Positions 1 through 7,165 of a stretch of DNA of 64,000 bases are shown here, piece after piece; positions within the stretch are counted from its first letter, which is position 1, and every line of letters starts with the position of its first letter. A program made the position numbers and the translations under genes. The notes under the pieces were generated by a model. That model had not been told where the DNA came from, made no database searches, and saw nothing but the letters and a program-made list of their open reading frames with translations. Source of the DNA: Halobacteriales archaeon YIM A00013 (lineage in GTDB: Archaea; Halobacteriota; Halobacteria; Halobacteriales; Haloarculaceae); NCBI GenBank assembly GCA_025041195.1, contig JAKCFM010000001.1:372001-436000 (forward strand). Direction: 5' to 3'.

Positions 1-304
1 GAAGATCGTGGATGACAAACAGCGCTAGTGTCTGCCGGAGTTCTGTGTCTGAGAGTTCGAATGCCCCAAAAGTGGGCGCGATCGTGTTGAGTCGGGTAAT
101 AGCGAATGCCCCACTCCGGACATGGTTCGCCATCGATTGATCGGTCAGTTCGTATTCGGCGAAGTCGATGGCACATTTTGCAGGAATGAATCCCCATCCC
201 AAATCGATCAGCTTCGGATCAACCTCAGAAAGGAATTCAGAGAGGACATCAGTTTGAACATCCTCAAAGAGACCGAATAGATCTTCACCATCTGATGCAC
301 TCAT
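1..304 (-). CDS. cas10d: Cas10d/Csc3 N-terminus (type I-D), partial
   Basis: This is the first 101 codons of a leftward gene that runs off the window edge. Translation begins MSASDGEDLFGLFEDV and reaches LALFVIHDL at the edge. The HD pair there fits the N-terminal HD nuclease domain of Cas10d, the large subunit of type I-D Cascade, which supplies the DNA-cutting activity that type I-B keeps in Cas3. Its neighbours are cas6 and csa3, with 37-bp-repeat arrays beyond. The ATG at 304-302 lies inside the upstream small gene, which suggests translational coupling. The subtype rests on the N-terminus and context only, because csc1, csc2 and cas3 would lie off the left edge. Confidence 0.75.
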   Translation of the reverse strand, partial: MSASDGEDLFGLFEDVQTDVLSEFLSEVDPKLIDLGWGFIPAKCAIDFAEYELTDQSMANHVRSGAFAITRLNTIAPTFGAFELSDTELRQTLALFVIHDL

Positions 305-566
305 CTTTTTCCTCCTGTTCTGACATTTCGATTACGATGTACTCGGACGGCCAGATCAGTCTTCCCGAAATTTGAAATCTTTTCCCTCTTTTGGAGATTT
401 TTTTGTTGGAAAGGATGATATGTGACTGTCCATCCTGTGTTTCCAACTGGTGAATATATCTCGGTTCTTTCGGATATCTTGGATTTTTTGACACCCATTC
501 TACTTGTTCGATGTCCACGATCACCTCGACTGGATTCGGTTGCATATTGATGCCAATTATTACCAC
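285..566 (-). CDS. Small protein of unknown function between cas6 and cas10d
   Basis: An ORF of 93 codons starts at GTG 566 (an internal ATG lies at 545) and overlaps the cas10d start by 20 bp. The product is polar, with a lysine/arginine-rich middle (SNKKISKRGKRFQISGR) and an acidic end. I recognise no domain. A TATA-like element (CTACATAGG on the minus strand, 597-589) is centred 27 bp upstream of GTG 566, the spacing expected of a leaderless haloarchaeal transcript. That TATA region is matched by the spacer of the CRISPR-like element at 665-735. By position it could be a CreT-type toxin or a leader gene of the cas10d operon. Coding status is likely but not proven. Confidence 0.5.
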   Translation of the reverse strand: MVIIGINMQPNPVEVIVDIEQVEWVSKNPRYPKEPRYIHQLETQDGQSHIILSNKKISKRGKRFQISGRLIWPSEYIVIEMSEQEEKDECIRW

Positions 567-588
567 TCGAAGTTACTTGGTCTTTGGG

Positions 589-604
589 CCTATGTAGAGA
601 TCGA
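589..604. promoter_or_regulatory. Putative guide-RNA target overlapping the promoter of the 285-566 gene
   Basis: The plus strand at 591-604 reads TATGTAGAGATCGA. The pseudo-spacer at 688-701 reads TATGTCGAGATAGA. They differ only at positions 6 and 12. The site covers the minus-strand TATA-like CTACATAGG (597-589), 27 bp ahead of the GTG start at 566. The three bases before the match, where a PAM would sit, are GCC. I cannot confirm GCC as a functional type I-D PAM in haloarchaea. Confidence 0.55.
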
Positions 605-659
605 CGCAATTCGCGATAAGCAAAATCGCAGTATTGATATGATTTTCCGTCCCATTGGT

Positions 660-735
660 TATTGGGAATCCAATACGGGATTGAAATTATGTCGAGATAG
701 AAATCGTCACTAGGAAACCCATACGGGATTCTCAT
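660..735 (+). ncRNA. CRISPR-resembling guide RNA (CreA/CreR-like) between cas6 and cas10d
   Basis: Two degenerate copies of the local 37-bp repeat lie here in plus orientation. The first (665-687) keeps ACGGGATTGAAAT, so its 8-nt 3' handle differs from ATTGAAAC only in the last base. The second (706-735) keeps CTAGGAAACCCATACGGGATT, runs over the cas6 stop codon and has lost the handle. Only about 18 nt (688-705) separate them, against 33-37 nt in the true arrays. A TATA-like TGATATGA at 635-642 is placed to start a transcript near the first pseudo-repeat. CreA and CreR RNAs known from other type I systems have this layout and guide Cascade to repress a promoter. The transcript itself is inferred. 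Confidence 0.6.
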
Positions 736-1580
736 TTTTCTACCACCACATCAATAGTTCCGCAGCCACGGGCAACGAAGCCACCTACACCAGCATACTC
801 TCCGAACAACGCAAGAGCTGTTACCGCTGTCCGGATTGCCTCGCTTGCACCTTTGAACTTATAGGTGCATTGTCCAGAGAAGCCCTGGCGTTGGATGGGT
901 CTACCATCTTCACCCCGGTTCACGAGCACGCTATCGGAGTCAAGCGTCCGAAAGTCGGGTTTCTCGATGAGGTTCTGCTCGAAGTCCTCTCGAACCAATC
1001 CCAATTCGAGTTCATCGGCCTTCTCTGCTGGAACTGTCTTATTCCATCTGCGCAGTAGAGAACGGAACGTGCTAGCCCTGTGTGGGAACATCGTGGTGAT
1101 CTCAGGTGTTTCTCGGATACACGTTGGCGTCCGGAATTCCATTTCTATCTCGAAGTTCGGCGGGAGATCATCCACGACCTCAGCTGCGTCGGTTAACAGC
1201 TCCTCATGTGTTCTGTTTGTGCTCGCGAAATTGCGCACCTGGAAAACCCCGTTATAGAGTTCCAGCGAATCGCCGCTGAATACGAATGCGTCAGCGAGCG
1301 CTTCAAACACCTCTTGGTCACGAGGATCTGTGACACCCAGGGTGAGTTCGTAGGTTTCGTCATTCACCACCCGCTGGTGGTGATCCCGATCGCTCGAAGC
1401 AAACGTTCCCAGCAAGCCACTATTATGGAGGCTTCCGATTGGTGAATCGTGAATGTGCGAACTCAGCGAATCAGATACGTCACCGAGCTTTGATAGGAGC
1501 GCACCGTACGTCTGGTACCCGTTCCATGTCGGGATGTGAAACGGTCGTTCTGGCTCCAGTTCGAGGGTGATATGTCTCAT
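732..1580 (-). CDS. cas6: CRISPR-associated endoribonuclease Cas6
   Basis: A 282-residue RAMP-fold protein that cuts the pre-crRNA within repeats, leaving the 8-nt 5' handle. The C-terminus has the diagnostic glycine-rich loop (GQCTYKFKG followed by EYAGVGGFVARGCG, about residues 234-272) that Cas6 proteins place next to the repeat RNA. Histidines around residues 43-52 (HDSPIGSLH) are candidates for the catalytic site. An SD-like GGAGGTGAG (complement of 1592-1600) precedes ATG 1580. The gene probably heads the leftward cas operon and is divergent from csa3. Its last codons overlap the second pseudo-repeat of the CRISPR-like RNA. Confidence 0.9.
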   Translation of the reverse strand: MRHITLELEPERPFHIPTWNGYQTYGALLSKLGDVSDSLSSHIHDSPIGSLHNSGLLGTFASSDRDHHQRVVNDETYELTLGVTDPRDQEVFEALADAFVFSGDSLELYNGVFQVRNFASTNRTHEELLTDAAEVVDDLPPNFEIEMEFRTPTCIRETPEITTMFPHRASTFRSLLRRWNKTVPAEKADELELGLVREDFEQNLIEKPDFRTLDSDSVLVNRGEDGRPIQRQGFSGQCTYKFKGASEAIRTAVTALALFGEYAGVGGFVARGCGTIDVVVEK

Positions 1581-1862
1581 CAGTAGTTGGTCTCACCTCC
1601 CTCCGATTCCACTTGCCCTCCCACATCCATCCAGGGCGCAGCAGGTACCACGCACACTGAATGTCGGTGGTTGACGTCAGGGTGGATCGGCCACAATGAT
1701 TTAGTTGGTTTACTTCTCATCTACTACACACTCTCCCAACGACTGTTTGTAACTAAATTGTTCCGGTTCTCTGATATGATTCCAATTGAATGGAATCGTA
1801 CTGTTGCGATTACGGAGATGTGAAACGATATTGCTTTGTTAAATGCGAAAGATCGTCTTGTT
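1581..1862. promoter_or_regulatory. Divergent cas6/csa3 promoter region with inverted repeat
   Basis: This AT-rich gap separates leftward cas6 from rightward csa3. It holds a perfect inverted repeat, GATTCCA (1778-1784) and TGGAATC (1791-1797), separated by 6 bp. Csa3 is a winged-helix regulator, so this is a reasonable candidate operator. AT-rich stretches that could act as TATA boxes occur at 1751-1760 and 1836-1844. No further gene is visible. Confidence 0.45.
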
Positions 1863-2516
1863 GTGAAAACGTTCATTTCGCCGATTGGGTACAATAGTAC
1901 GAGCGTTACGCGGTCGGTGCTCGGTCATGGACTGACGGCAGGCGATACGGTGATTTTGATTCGTCCGCTGGAGGAAACCGACGAAAGTCGATCGGATGAG
2001 GCACTCAATGACGTGAGGCAGGTGTTGCCGGATGTCGTTCCTGGTGTTACGATCGAATTGCGCCGAATTCCACACACAGATCTGGAGGCCGCTCTAGATT
2101 CGTATCAGCAGCTATTGCAGAACGCAGACGGTTCGGTCGTCGTGAACCTCGGCGGTGGAGCTCGGGATCTCCTGTATCCATTCATGGCGGTCGTGTTCAA
2201 AGAACACGAAATGGTCGACACTGTGTTGCAGTTCAGTGATATTGATGGGCAGGTGCGCGAGTTTGCACTCCCACGCATCGATCTCGGCGTTTCAGAGAGT
2301 GTTCTTGAGACGCTCGAAGCGGTTGCTGATCTCGAAGACGAAACCACAATTCCATCGATCACCGACCATACGGGTCGTCCCAAAAGTACCATCACTCGTC
2401 ACATTTCGCGGTTGGATGCCTGTGGTGCGGTCGAGAGCTGGAAAGAAGGAAAGGTCAAGTACGTCTCGCTTACAACAACCGGCAAGCTGGAGGTTCGATC
2501 TTTCACTGGTGGCTGA
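1863..2516 (+). CDS. csa3: Csa3-family CARF/winged-helix CRISPR regulator
   Basis: The N-terminal half has the CARF pattern: KTFISPIGYNSTSVTR opening strand, and a VVNLGGGARDL nucleotide-binding loop near residues 92-103. A C-terminal winged helix follows (IPSITDHTGRPKSTITRHISRL). Csa3 proteins bind cyclic oligonucleotides or related ligands and control cas operons and spacer acquisition. The frame is open from 1824, and TTG 1836 is possible. I chose GTG 1863 because family members usually begin right at the TFISPIG strand and TTTGTTAAAT lies about 25 bp ahead, as for a leaderless transcript. The gene is divergent from cas6. Confidence 0.85.
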   Translation: MKTFISPIGYNSTSVTRSVLGHGLTAGDTVILIRPLEETDESRSDEALNDVRQVLPDVVPGVTIELRRIPHTDLEAALDSYQQLLQNADGSVVVNLGGGARDLLYPFMAVVFKEHEMVDTVLQFSDIDGQVREFALPRIDLGVSESVLETLEAVADLEDETTIPSITDHTGRPKSTITRHISRLDACGAVESWKEGKVKYVSLTTTGKLEVRSFTGG

Positions 2517-2530
2517 GTTGGAGCACGTCG

Positions 2531-2640
2531 GTTTCAATCCTGCATTAGGTTTCTACGGTCCTGCGACATTTGCACGGCTCAACGGCCGGAACACAGATTT
2601 TCAGTTTCAATTCCGCACTGGATTTCTAGGGATTCTGCAA
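2531..2640 (-). CRISPR. Decayed two-repeat CRISPR array, 37-bp repeat family
   Basis: Two degenerate repeats (2531-2567 and 2604-2640) flank one 36-bp spacer (2568-2603). They match the consensus of the large array at most positions, with changes such as TGCATTAGG for CGTGTTGGG and CTGCAA for CTGCGAC at the end. As in the other arrays, ATTGAAAC/AATTGAAAC is at the 3' end on the minus strand, so reading is leftward from a leader at 2641. It lies directly after csa3. It looks like a fossil of an older array. Confidence 0.8.
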
Positions 2641-2710
2641 CCGTGGATATTCACTGGCATATAGGTCCTATAATCCTTCTCTACCGGTGAGAATCGACAC
2701 CGTCCTTCGA
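2641..2710 (-). promoter_or_regulatory. Diverged leader of the decayed array
   Basis: The stretch CATATAGGTCCTATAATCC followed by CTACCGGTGAGAATC parallels the leaders of the two other 37-bp arrays (GTATAGCCCCTATAATCG followed by CACCGGCGAGAATC). This places the leader on the right side and implies minus-strand transcription. The remainder up to 2888 shows no gene. Its end (around 2868-2884) holds an AT-rich promoter-like stretch for the next gene. Confidence 0.6.
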
Positions 2711-2888
2711 ACTTCCAACAGGTTGCGTCTACCAATGCTGATCAACCGGTTCGGTTAGTTCTAATAATTTTCATGGTTAGGATAGTTTGATCATCAAAAG
2801 ACTATGGCCAACTGATGGAGCCCGACGGCTGCTAAAAGGAGGAAGCGACCGATTTTACCCATTCATAAAACAAGTATATTTATGATGA

Positions 2889-3284
2889 ATGAGTTTAACA
2901 ATAAATATCGTGTCCACACCAATCGATTTCAGTTACAGCCGGAAGCAGCGCGAACTCGGCGAGAAACTCACCATTGAGGAGGTCCAGAAGCGGATGGCTC
3001 TCGTGCGATCACTTCTCGAAAGCGGGCGGGCAGACGGTACCATCGAGAAAACGGAGGAAGAGATCCAGCAGGCCATTGGCGACATAGCGGCTGCGACTGG
3101 GTGGATTAGCGCCCGAGGAGCGAGCACAGCTGAACAGCAGTTGGCCAAGAAGCTCGAATGTGATCAGTGCCAGGAGCTAAGCTTCGATTTGAGAATCCAG
3201 TCTGTGGGCGCAGACGACTCGTTAGAATCCGCGCTGTGTGCTGACTGTTGGGAGCAAGAAAATTCAGTAGATAGCCGGTTTTAG
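2889..3284 (+). CDS. Unknown small zinc-binding protein between csa3 and the main array
   Basis: A 131-residue ORF. The N-terminal 65 residues are charged and helical (TIEEVQKRMALVRSLLESGR, then KTEEEIQQAIGDIAAATGW). The C-terminal third has CDQC and CADC pairs 29 residues apart, a likely single zinc site. ATG 2889 follows an AT-rich element (AAGTATATTTATG). I recognise no family. Location inside a CRISPR island suggests, but does not show, a link to defence or its control. Confidence 0.55.
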   Translation: MSLTINIVSTPIDFSYSRKQRELGEKLTIEEVQKRMALVRSLLESGRADGTIEKTEEEIQQAIGDIAAATGWISARGASTAEQQLAKKLECDQCQELSFDLRIQSVGADDSLESALCADCWEQENSVDSRF

Positions 3285-3450
3285 GCCCGATTGTGGTTGT
3301 TTCAACCACCTGCTAAGTGTCGCAACGGTTTTCACCTCTTCTGCAGTGGTTTTCCTTGGCTTCAATCACCGTTTCGAGAAGTCACGGTCGACTGTCGTCA
3401 GCAGTCGCCCACTTTTGATATGGCTACGCCTTCCCAGCTTCAATAATACG

Positions 3451-4790
3451 GTTTCAATCCCACATTGGGTTTCTAGGGTCCTGCGACATCTCGTCCTTCC
3501 AGCCATCACGTTCACGGATATCCGTTTCAATCCCGTGTTGGGTTTCTAGGGTTCTGCGACTCGAAAGGTCACGAAGCGCGTGATGTGATCGTCCAGTTTC
3601 AATCCCGTGTTGGGTTTCTAGGGTTCTGCGACTCGAAAGGTCACGAAGCGCGTGATGTGATCGTCCAGTTTCAATCCCGTGTTGGGTTTCTAGGGTTCTG
3701 CGACACTGCGGCGAACCCGATCATGGAGTCACATGATCCTGTTTCAATCCCGTGTTGGGTTTCTAGGGTTCTGCGACGAGGCAACGCCGCAAGGGTGCGG
3801 TGCGGTGGTGATGTTTCAATCCCGTGTTGGGTTTCTAGGGTTCTGCGACTCAACACAGTACAGCGCCGGTTGTCCTTGATTACGTTTCAATCCCGTGTTG
3901 GGTTTCTAGGGTTCTGCGACAAGCCTAATCACGCTGGGGTTTGTATGGTATGATAGGTTTCAATCCCGTGTTGGGTTTCTAGGGTTCTGCGACGGCCGGT
4001 CACTTGTTGGCGGGTCCGCGCCAGAAACATGTTTCAATCCCGTGTTGGGTTTCTAGGGTTCTGCGACATAGCGCCGAGAATCTCGTTACTCGTGCGCTCC
4101 AAGTTTCAATCCCGTGTTGGGTTTCTAGGGTTCTGCGACCCTACTGGACGATTCTAACGCTCCTCACGTTGAAGTTTCAATCCCGTGTTGGGTTTCTAGG
4201 GTTCTGCGACAGCGCGTACCATGGTTCGGCAACGAGCTGGCTTTGGTTTCAATCCCGTGTTGGGTTTCTAGGGTTCTGCGACTTATCGAGCTGCTCAGCA
4301 AGAGATCCAGTAGTTTCTCGTTTCAATCCCGTGTTGGGTTTCTAGGGTTCTGCGACGTTGTCGTGTTCTGTGTGTCTGTTGCGTCAACAGCGTTTCAATC
4401 CCGTGTTGGGTTTCTAGGGTTCTGCGACCGAAACTCCATCTTCCGGACGAATCGGACGATTCGTTTCAATCCCGTGTTGGGTTTCTAGGGTTCTGCGACT
4501 CGGGGATTGTCCTAGCACGAGGATATCATCGCACGGTTTCAATCCCGTGTTGGGTTTCTAGGGTTCTGCGACGGGTGATACTCGGTTAGACAATAACTAA
4601 CGATTCGGGTTTCAATCCCGTGTTGGGTTTCTAGGGTTCTGCGACATCACCGCGGCGAAGCTCTTGCTGGGTGCCGACGACGTTTCAATCCCGTGTTGGG
4701 TTTCTAGGGTTCTGCGACGGGAAATGGAGAAGATCGCCGACCTGTTGGATGACGTTTCAATCCCGTGTTGGGTTTCTAGGGTTCTGCGAC
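3451..4790 (-). CRISPR. Main type I-D CRISPR array, 19 repeats and 18 spacers
   Basis: Nineteen 37-bp repeats begin at 3451, 3524, 3596, 3668, 3741, 3813, 3884, 3957, 4031, 4103, 4174, 4246, 4320, 4392, 4463, 4536, 4609, 4682 and 4754. Spacers are 34-37 bp. In the sense direction the repeat starts GTCGCAGAACCC, has a CCC/GGG stem and ends GGGATTGAAAC, so crRNAs are read leftward. All repeats are identical except the leftmost (3451), which carries CACATT and a C for T change, as expected of the leader-distal end. Spacers 2 and 3 (3561-3595 and 3633-3667) are identical. The newest spacer should be 4719-4753. I recognised no spacer target within this window. Confidence 0.98.
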
Positions 4791-5010
4791 AGGGGGTGAT
4801 TATTGGAGTATAGCCCCTATAATCGTTTCTGCACCGGCGAGAATCAGGGTCATCTTCATGGACCCCCCCTGTACACAGACTTTATAAAGGTCCACGAAGG
4901 CCATCACTAGTTCACCGAGAATCTACATCCATATCCCGTGTGTAACTCTCTCCTCACTGCCCGACGCCCGTCAATGTTCCGCTGAAACTGGTGAACTCAA
5001 CTGGCCTACA
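4791..5010 (-). promoter_or_regulatory. Leader and promoter of the main CRISPR array
   Basis: The first 58 bp to the right of the last repeat are almost identical to the same region beside the array at 6608-6788, and weaker similarity continues for about 200 bp. On the minus strand a BRE/TATA-like GAAACGATTATAGG sits about 30 bp before the first repeat, so transcription would start at the repeat boundary. Further out is a palindrome around TTTATAAA (GACTTTATAAAGGTC, 4878-4892), also present beside the smaller array. Confidence 0.75.
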
Positions 5011-5125
5011 CTCCAACCTTTTAGATTCGTGTTCGCTCCGCGCACCCTTCCGAAACAAGGCCGATCGCTGCGCTCGTGGTAAGCAATACTGGCCCCTCGC
5101 GGAATCAAAAATTCCGATGTTGCGG

Positions 5126-5395
5126 TTAGTCGTCCTGTTTGATCTCGGCCCAGTCCCATTCGTTCGAAGCGCGATACAATTCGAATTCTGCAATCCGTTT
5201 GTGCAACTCCGCAGTTGTCTCGCACTTCTCGGAATGTACTGCCTCCAGTTTGCCGATTCGCTCGGGTAGCTGCTCGATCGTCTCCAGTAACCCTGCTTGC
5301 TGAACGTGGAGATTAGCAATAATCGCGATGCCATCGCTGGTTTCAGCAGTGTAAACAAGACTCCATCCGTCGATTTCATTGGGTTTGAACTTCAT
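5126..5395 (-). pseudogene. Truncated paralogue of the coiled-coil gene at 7496-8269
   Basis: The reading frame begins MKFKPNEIDGWS and continues through ELHKRIAEFELYRASNEWD, matching MVLKPNEIDGRS and ELHERIVELEDELETYRES of the 257-residue gene at 7496-8269. It stops after EIKQDD, where the longer protein reads DIRQDVAENARQ. The winged-helix C-terminal half is missing. The promoter-side sequence (TCCTCGGACGTGGTG and beyond) is also related to that upstream of 8269, so gene and promoter were duplicated together. It may still make a short protein. Confidence 0.7.
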
Positions 5396-5694
5396 TCTCA
5401 ATCCAATCCATCCTCGGACGTGGTGCTACACGTATGGAGAAACTGGGCAACCGATATTGTCCCTGTCAGATATGTATGCCTCCCCATTCTAATTATTAAT
5501 ATAATATCTCTGGTAAAACCATCGAAGAATCTCACTGTATTCTCTGAATGCACTAAATTTGGATTATTGAGAATTTGATGGCCGTAGCGTTCCGCAAGAG
5601 TAGTCTGTCGTAAGATTTGGCTGTGTTATTACAACTGGATAGATTAGTACGACAGAATCATTTATCCACTATCAACGCATACAGTAATACAGTA
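5396..5694. other. Intergenic promoter region before vapBC
   Basis: The left part is related to the region upstream of the 7496-8269 gene. The rest is AT-rich (around 5490-5530). CATTTATCC at 5660-5668 is about 30 bp before the vapB ATG and is the likely TATA box. A short tandem repeat (ATACAGTAATACAGTAATG) leads into the start codon. No gene is seen. Confidence 0.5.
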
Positions 5695-5985
5695 ATGTCG
5701 AGTAATACCGAAGATGGGGAGATCATCCGCGTGTCCAAGAAAGGACAGGCAACGATCCCAAAGGAGCTCCGTGACCGATTTGGTATCGAAACGCCGGGGA
5801 AGGTCCACATCCACGAGGAGGAGGGAAAAATCGTGGTTGATCCACTCCCCTCAGTCGACGAGATGCGAGGAGTCCACGCTGGCCGTTACGAGAAAGGCAC
5901 GGTCCTTGACCAGTTGCAAGGGATGAAAGCAGCGGACAAGCGACGAGAACGCGAGCACGATGCACAACTCGGTCAGCACGAATGA
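5695..5985 (+). CDS. vapB: AbrB/MazE-type antitoxin (VapB)
   Basis: A 96-residue protein with an N-terminal swapped-hairpin AbrB domain (IIRVSKKGQATIPKELRDRFGIETPGKVHIHEEEGKIVVDPL, given here by its span at residues 9-50). A charged C-terminal tail would wrap the toxin. Antitoxins of this kind bind the operon promoter and neutralise the PIN-domain partner. ATG 5695 was chosen over upstream in-frame codons because the domain begins just after it and a TATA-like element is 30 bp away. Its stop overlaps the vapC ATG by 4 nt. Confidence 0.88.
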   Translation: MSSNTEDGEIIRVSKKGQATIPKELRDRFGIETPGKVHIHEEEGKIVVDPLPSVDEMRGVHAGRYEKGTVLDQLQGMKAADKRREREHDAQLGQHE

Positions 5986-6425
5986 CGGACTACATCTTCG
6001 ATACGGAGCCACTCATTGCGTATTTTTACGATGAACCCGGTGCAGGGACGGTGGCAGAGCAGCTTCAGGAAATCGATAGCGATCAATCAACCGGTACGAT
6101 CTCCCACGCCACCGCAACAGAGCTCGTCTATAAAATTGCGCGGCTTGAAACTGGTTCCCCGAATCAGATCGAACCTGGTGACGACGAGTTCGCTATCGGA
6201 AACCAGGATCTGCGTGTGCTCCGGGGCTTTGGCGTAACGATCGAGACGCCCCCATGGAGTACCGTTGCCCGCATCAAAGGGGCAGGTGGTATCTCTCTTG
6301 GCGATGCATACGCCGCGGCGCTGGCACTTGTAGAGGATGCTCCCCTCGTCGTCGGCGCAGATCCCGAGTTTGACGAGCTGTCAGTCGATATCGACGTCTA
6401 TCGAATTCGTGACGACCCCGCGTGA
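5982..6425 (+). CDS. vapC: PIN-domain toxin (VapC)
   Basis: A 147-residue PIN ribonuclease. Acidic metal-site residues are visible: Asp7 in FDTEPLIAYF, a Glu in ATATELVYKI, Asp in ISLGDAYAAALA and Asp in GADPEFDEL. VapC toxins cleave tRNA or rRNA when not held by VapB. It overlaps vapB by ATGA, so translation is coupled. The pair sits between two CRISPR arrays, where it may stabilise the island. Confidence 0.88.
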   Translation: MTDYIFDTEPLIAYFYDEPGAGTVAEQLQEIDSDQSTGTISHATATELVYKIARLETGSPNQIEPGDDEFAIGNQDLRVLRGFGVTIETPPWSTVARIKGAGGISLGDAYAAALALVEDAPLVVGADPEFDELSVDIDVYRIRDDPA

Positions 6426-6607
6426 TCGCATCCAACCTATTTTCCCTTCGGGTGGGTTTCGCCCGCTCATCAGGGCTTGCGAGACGGTCGCTCTCTACGT
6501 TCGCGCTGGGCGAGACTCGCGGTGCTCGCGAGAATAAAAAACGTTGATGAAAAAGGCTGCGAGCGAAGCTCGCGGTGTGTGCGATGAGGTGGATCGCTTC
6601 GAACAGG
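6426..6607. repeat. Dispersed palindrome-rich element, copy 1
   Basis: The stretch contains CCTTCGGGTGGG, inverted arms around GCGAGCGAAGCTCGC, and the block AAAAAACGTTGATGAAAAA. The same blocks recur near 7010-7165, 9916-10045 and 16560-16697. It follows vapC and may include its terminator. Confidence 0.6.
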
Positions 6608-6788
6608 TTTTCAATCCCGTTCTGGGTTTCTAGGGTACTGTGACAAGAGGTTGAATCGTGGTGTTATCGCCACGGCGGTGAGTATCAATCCCGCTGTGGG
6701 TTTCTAGGGTCCTGCGACCTAACTCTCCTTTCAGCCACGCTATCGTATCGCGTTTCAATCCCGCTGTGGGTTTCTAGGGTCCTGCGAC
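6608..6788 (-). CRISPR. Small CRISPR array, 3 repeats of the 37-bp family
   Basis: Repeats lie at 6608-6644, 6682-6718 and 6752-6788, with spacers of 37 and 33 bp. The repeat variant reads CCCGCTGTGGG where the main array has CCCGTGTTGGG, so the CCC/GGG stem is kept while the loop differs. The leftmost repeat is degenerate (TACTGTGAC), marking the leader-distal end. Reading is leftward from the leader at 6789. Confidence 0.95.
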
Positions 6789-7005
6789 AGCGGGTGATTA
6801 TTGGAGTATAGCCCCTATAATCGTTTCTGCACCGGCGAGAATCGGACCTGTCTTCGTGGACCCCCTGTACACAGACCTTATAAAGGTCCACGAAGGTCAC
6901 GCCATCGATCTACCAAATCGACATCCAGACTCCGAATTCACTTCTCTTCTCACTGCCCGACGCACGTCAATGTTCCGCTGATTCAGGTAACGCAAATGGC
7001 TCCAT
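6789..7005 (-). promoter_or_regulatory. Leader and promoter of the small 37-bp-family array
   Basis: Nearly identical to the main-array leader over the first 58 bp, including the minus-strand BRE/TATA-like GAAACGATTATAGG. It also has the palindrome GACCTTATAAAGGTC at 6874-6888, inside a wider GTGGACC (6856-6862) and GGTCCAC (6885-6891) inverted repeat. The T/C difference between the two leaders in the palindrome completes symmetry here, which suggests a real protein-binding site or TATA element. Confidence 0.75.
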
Positions 7006-7009
7006 TCCA

Positions 7010-7165
7010 TCTTTTTAGACAGGGGTTCGCTTCGCTCACCACTCATCCCTGGCGAGACGGTCGCTCACTCCGTTCGCGCTGGGCGAAACTCTCTGGCTTT
7101 CACTCGCTGCGCTCGCGGTGGGTGATTCTAGCCACATGCGGTTTCAAAAGAATCCGTCATAGAGG
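7010..7165. repeat. Dispersed palindrome-rich element, copy 2
   Basis: It contains GGGGTTCGCTTCGCTCACC, the GCGAGACGGTCGCTC block also seen in copy 1, and ends GCGGTGGGTGATTCTAGCCA like copies 3 and 4. No coding potential is seen. Confidence 0.6.

Noticed and set aside
301-735. A 144-codon leftward ORF overlapping the cas6 stop by ATGA.
   Set aside because: It passes through both pseudo-repeats, is rich in basic residues and conflicts with the better frame at 285-566. The ATGA overlap is probably chance.
3585-4488. Long ORFs reading FQSRVGFLGFCD repeatedly.
   Set aside because: They are translations of CRISPR repeats, not proteins.
3451-4790. Self-targeting by spacers of the main array within this window.
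   Set aside because: By eye I found no convincing match of any spacer to the 64 kb. A full genome search was not possible.
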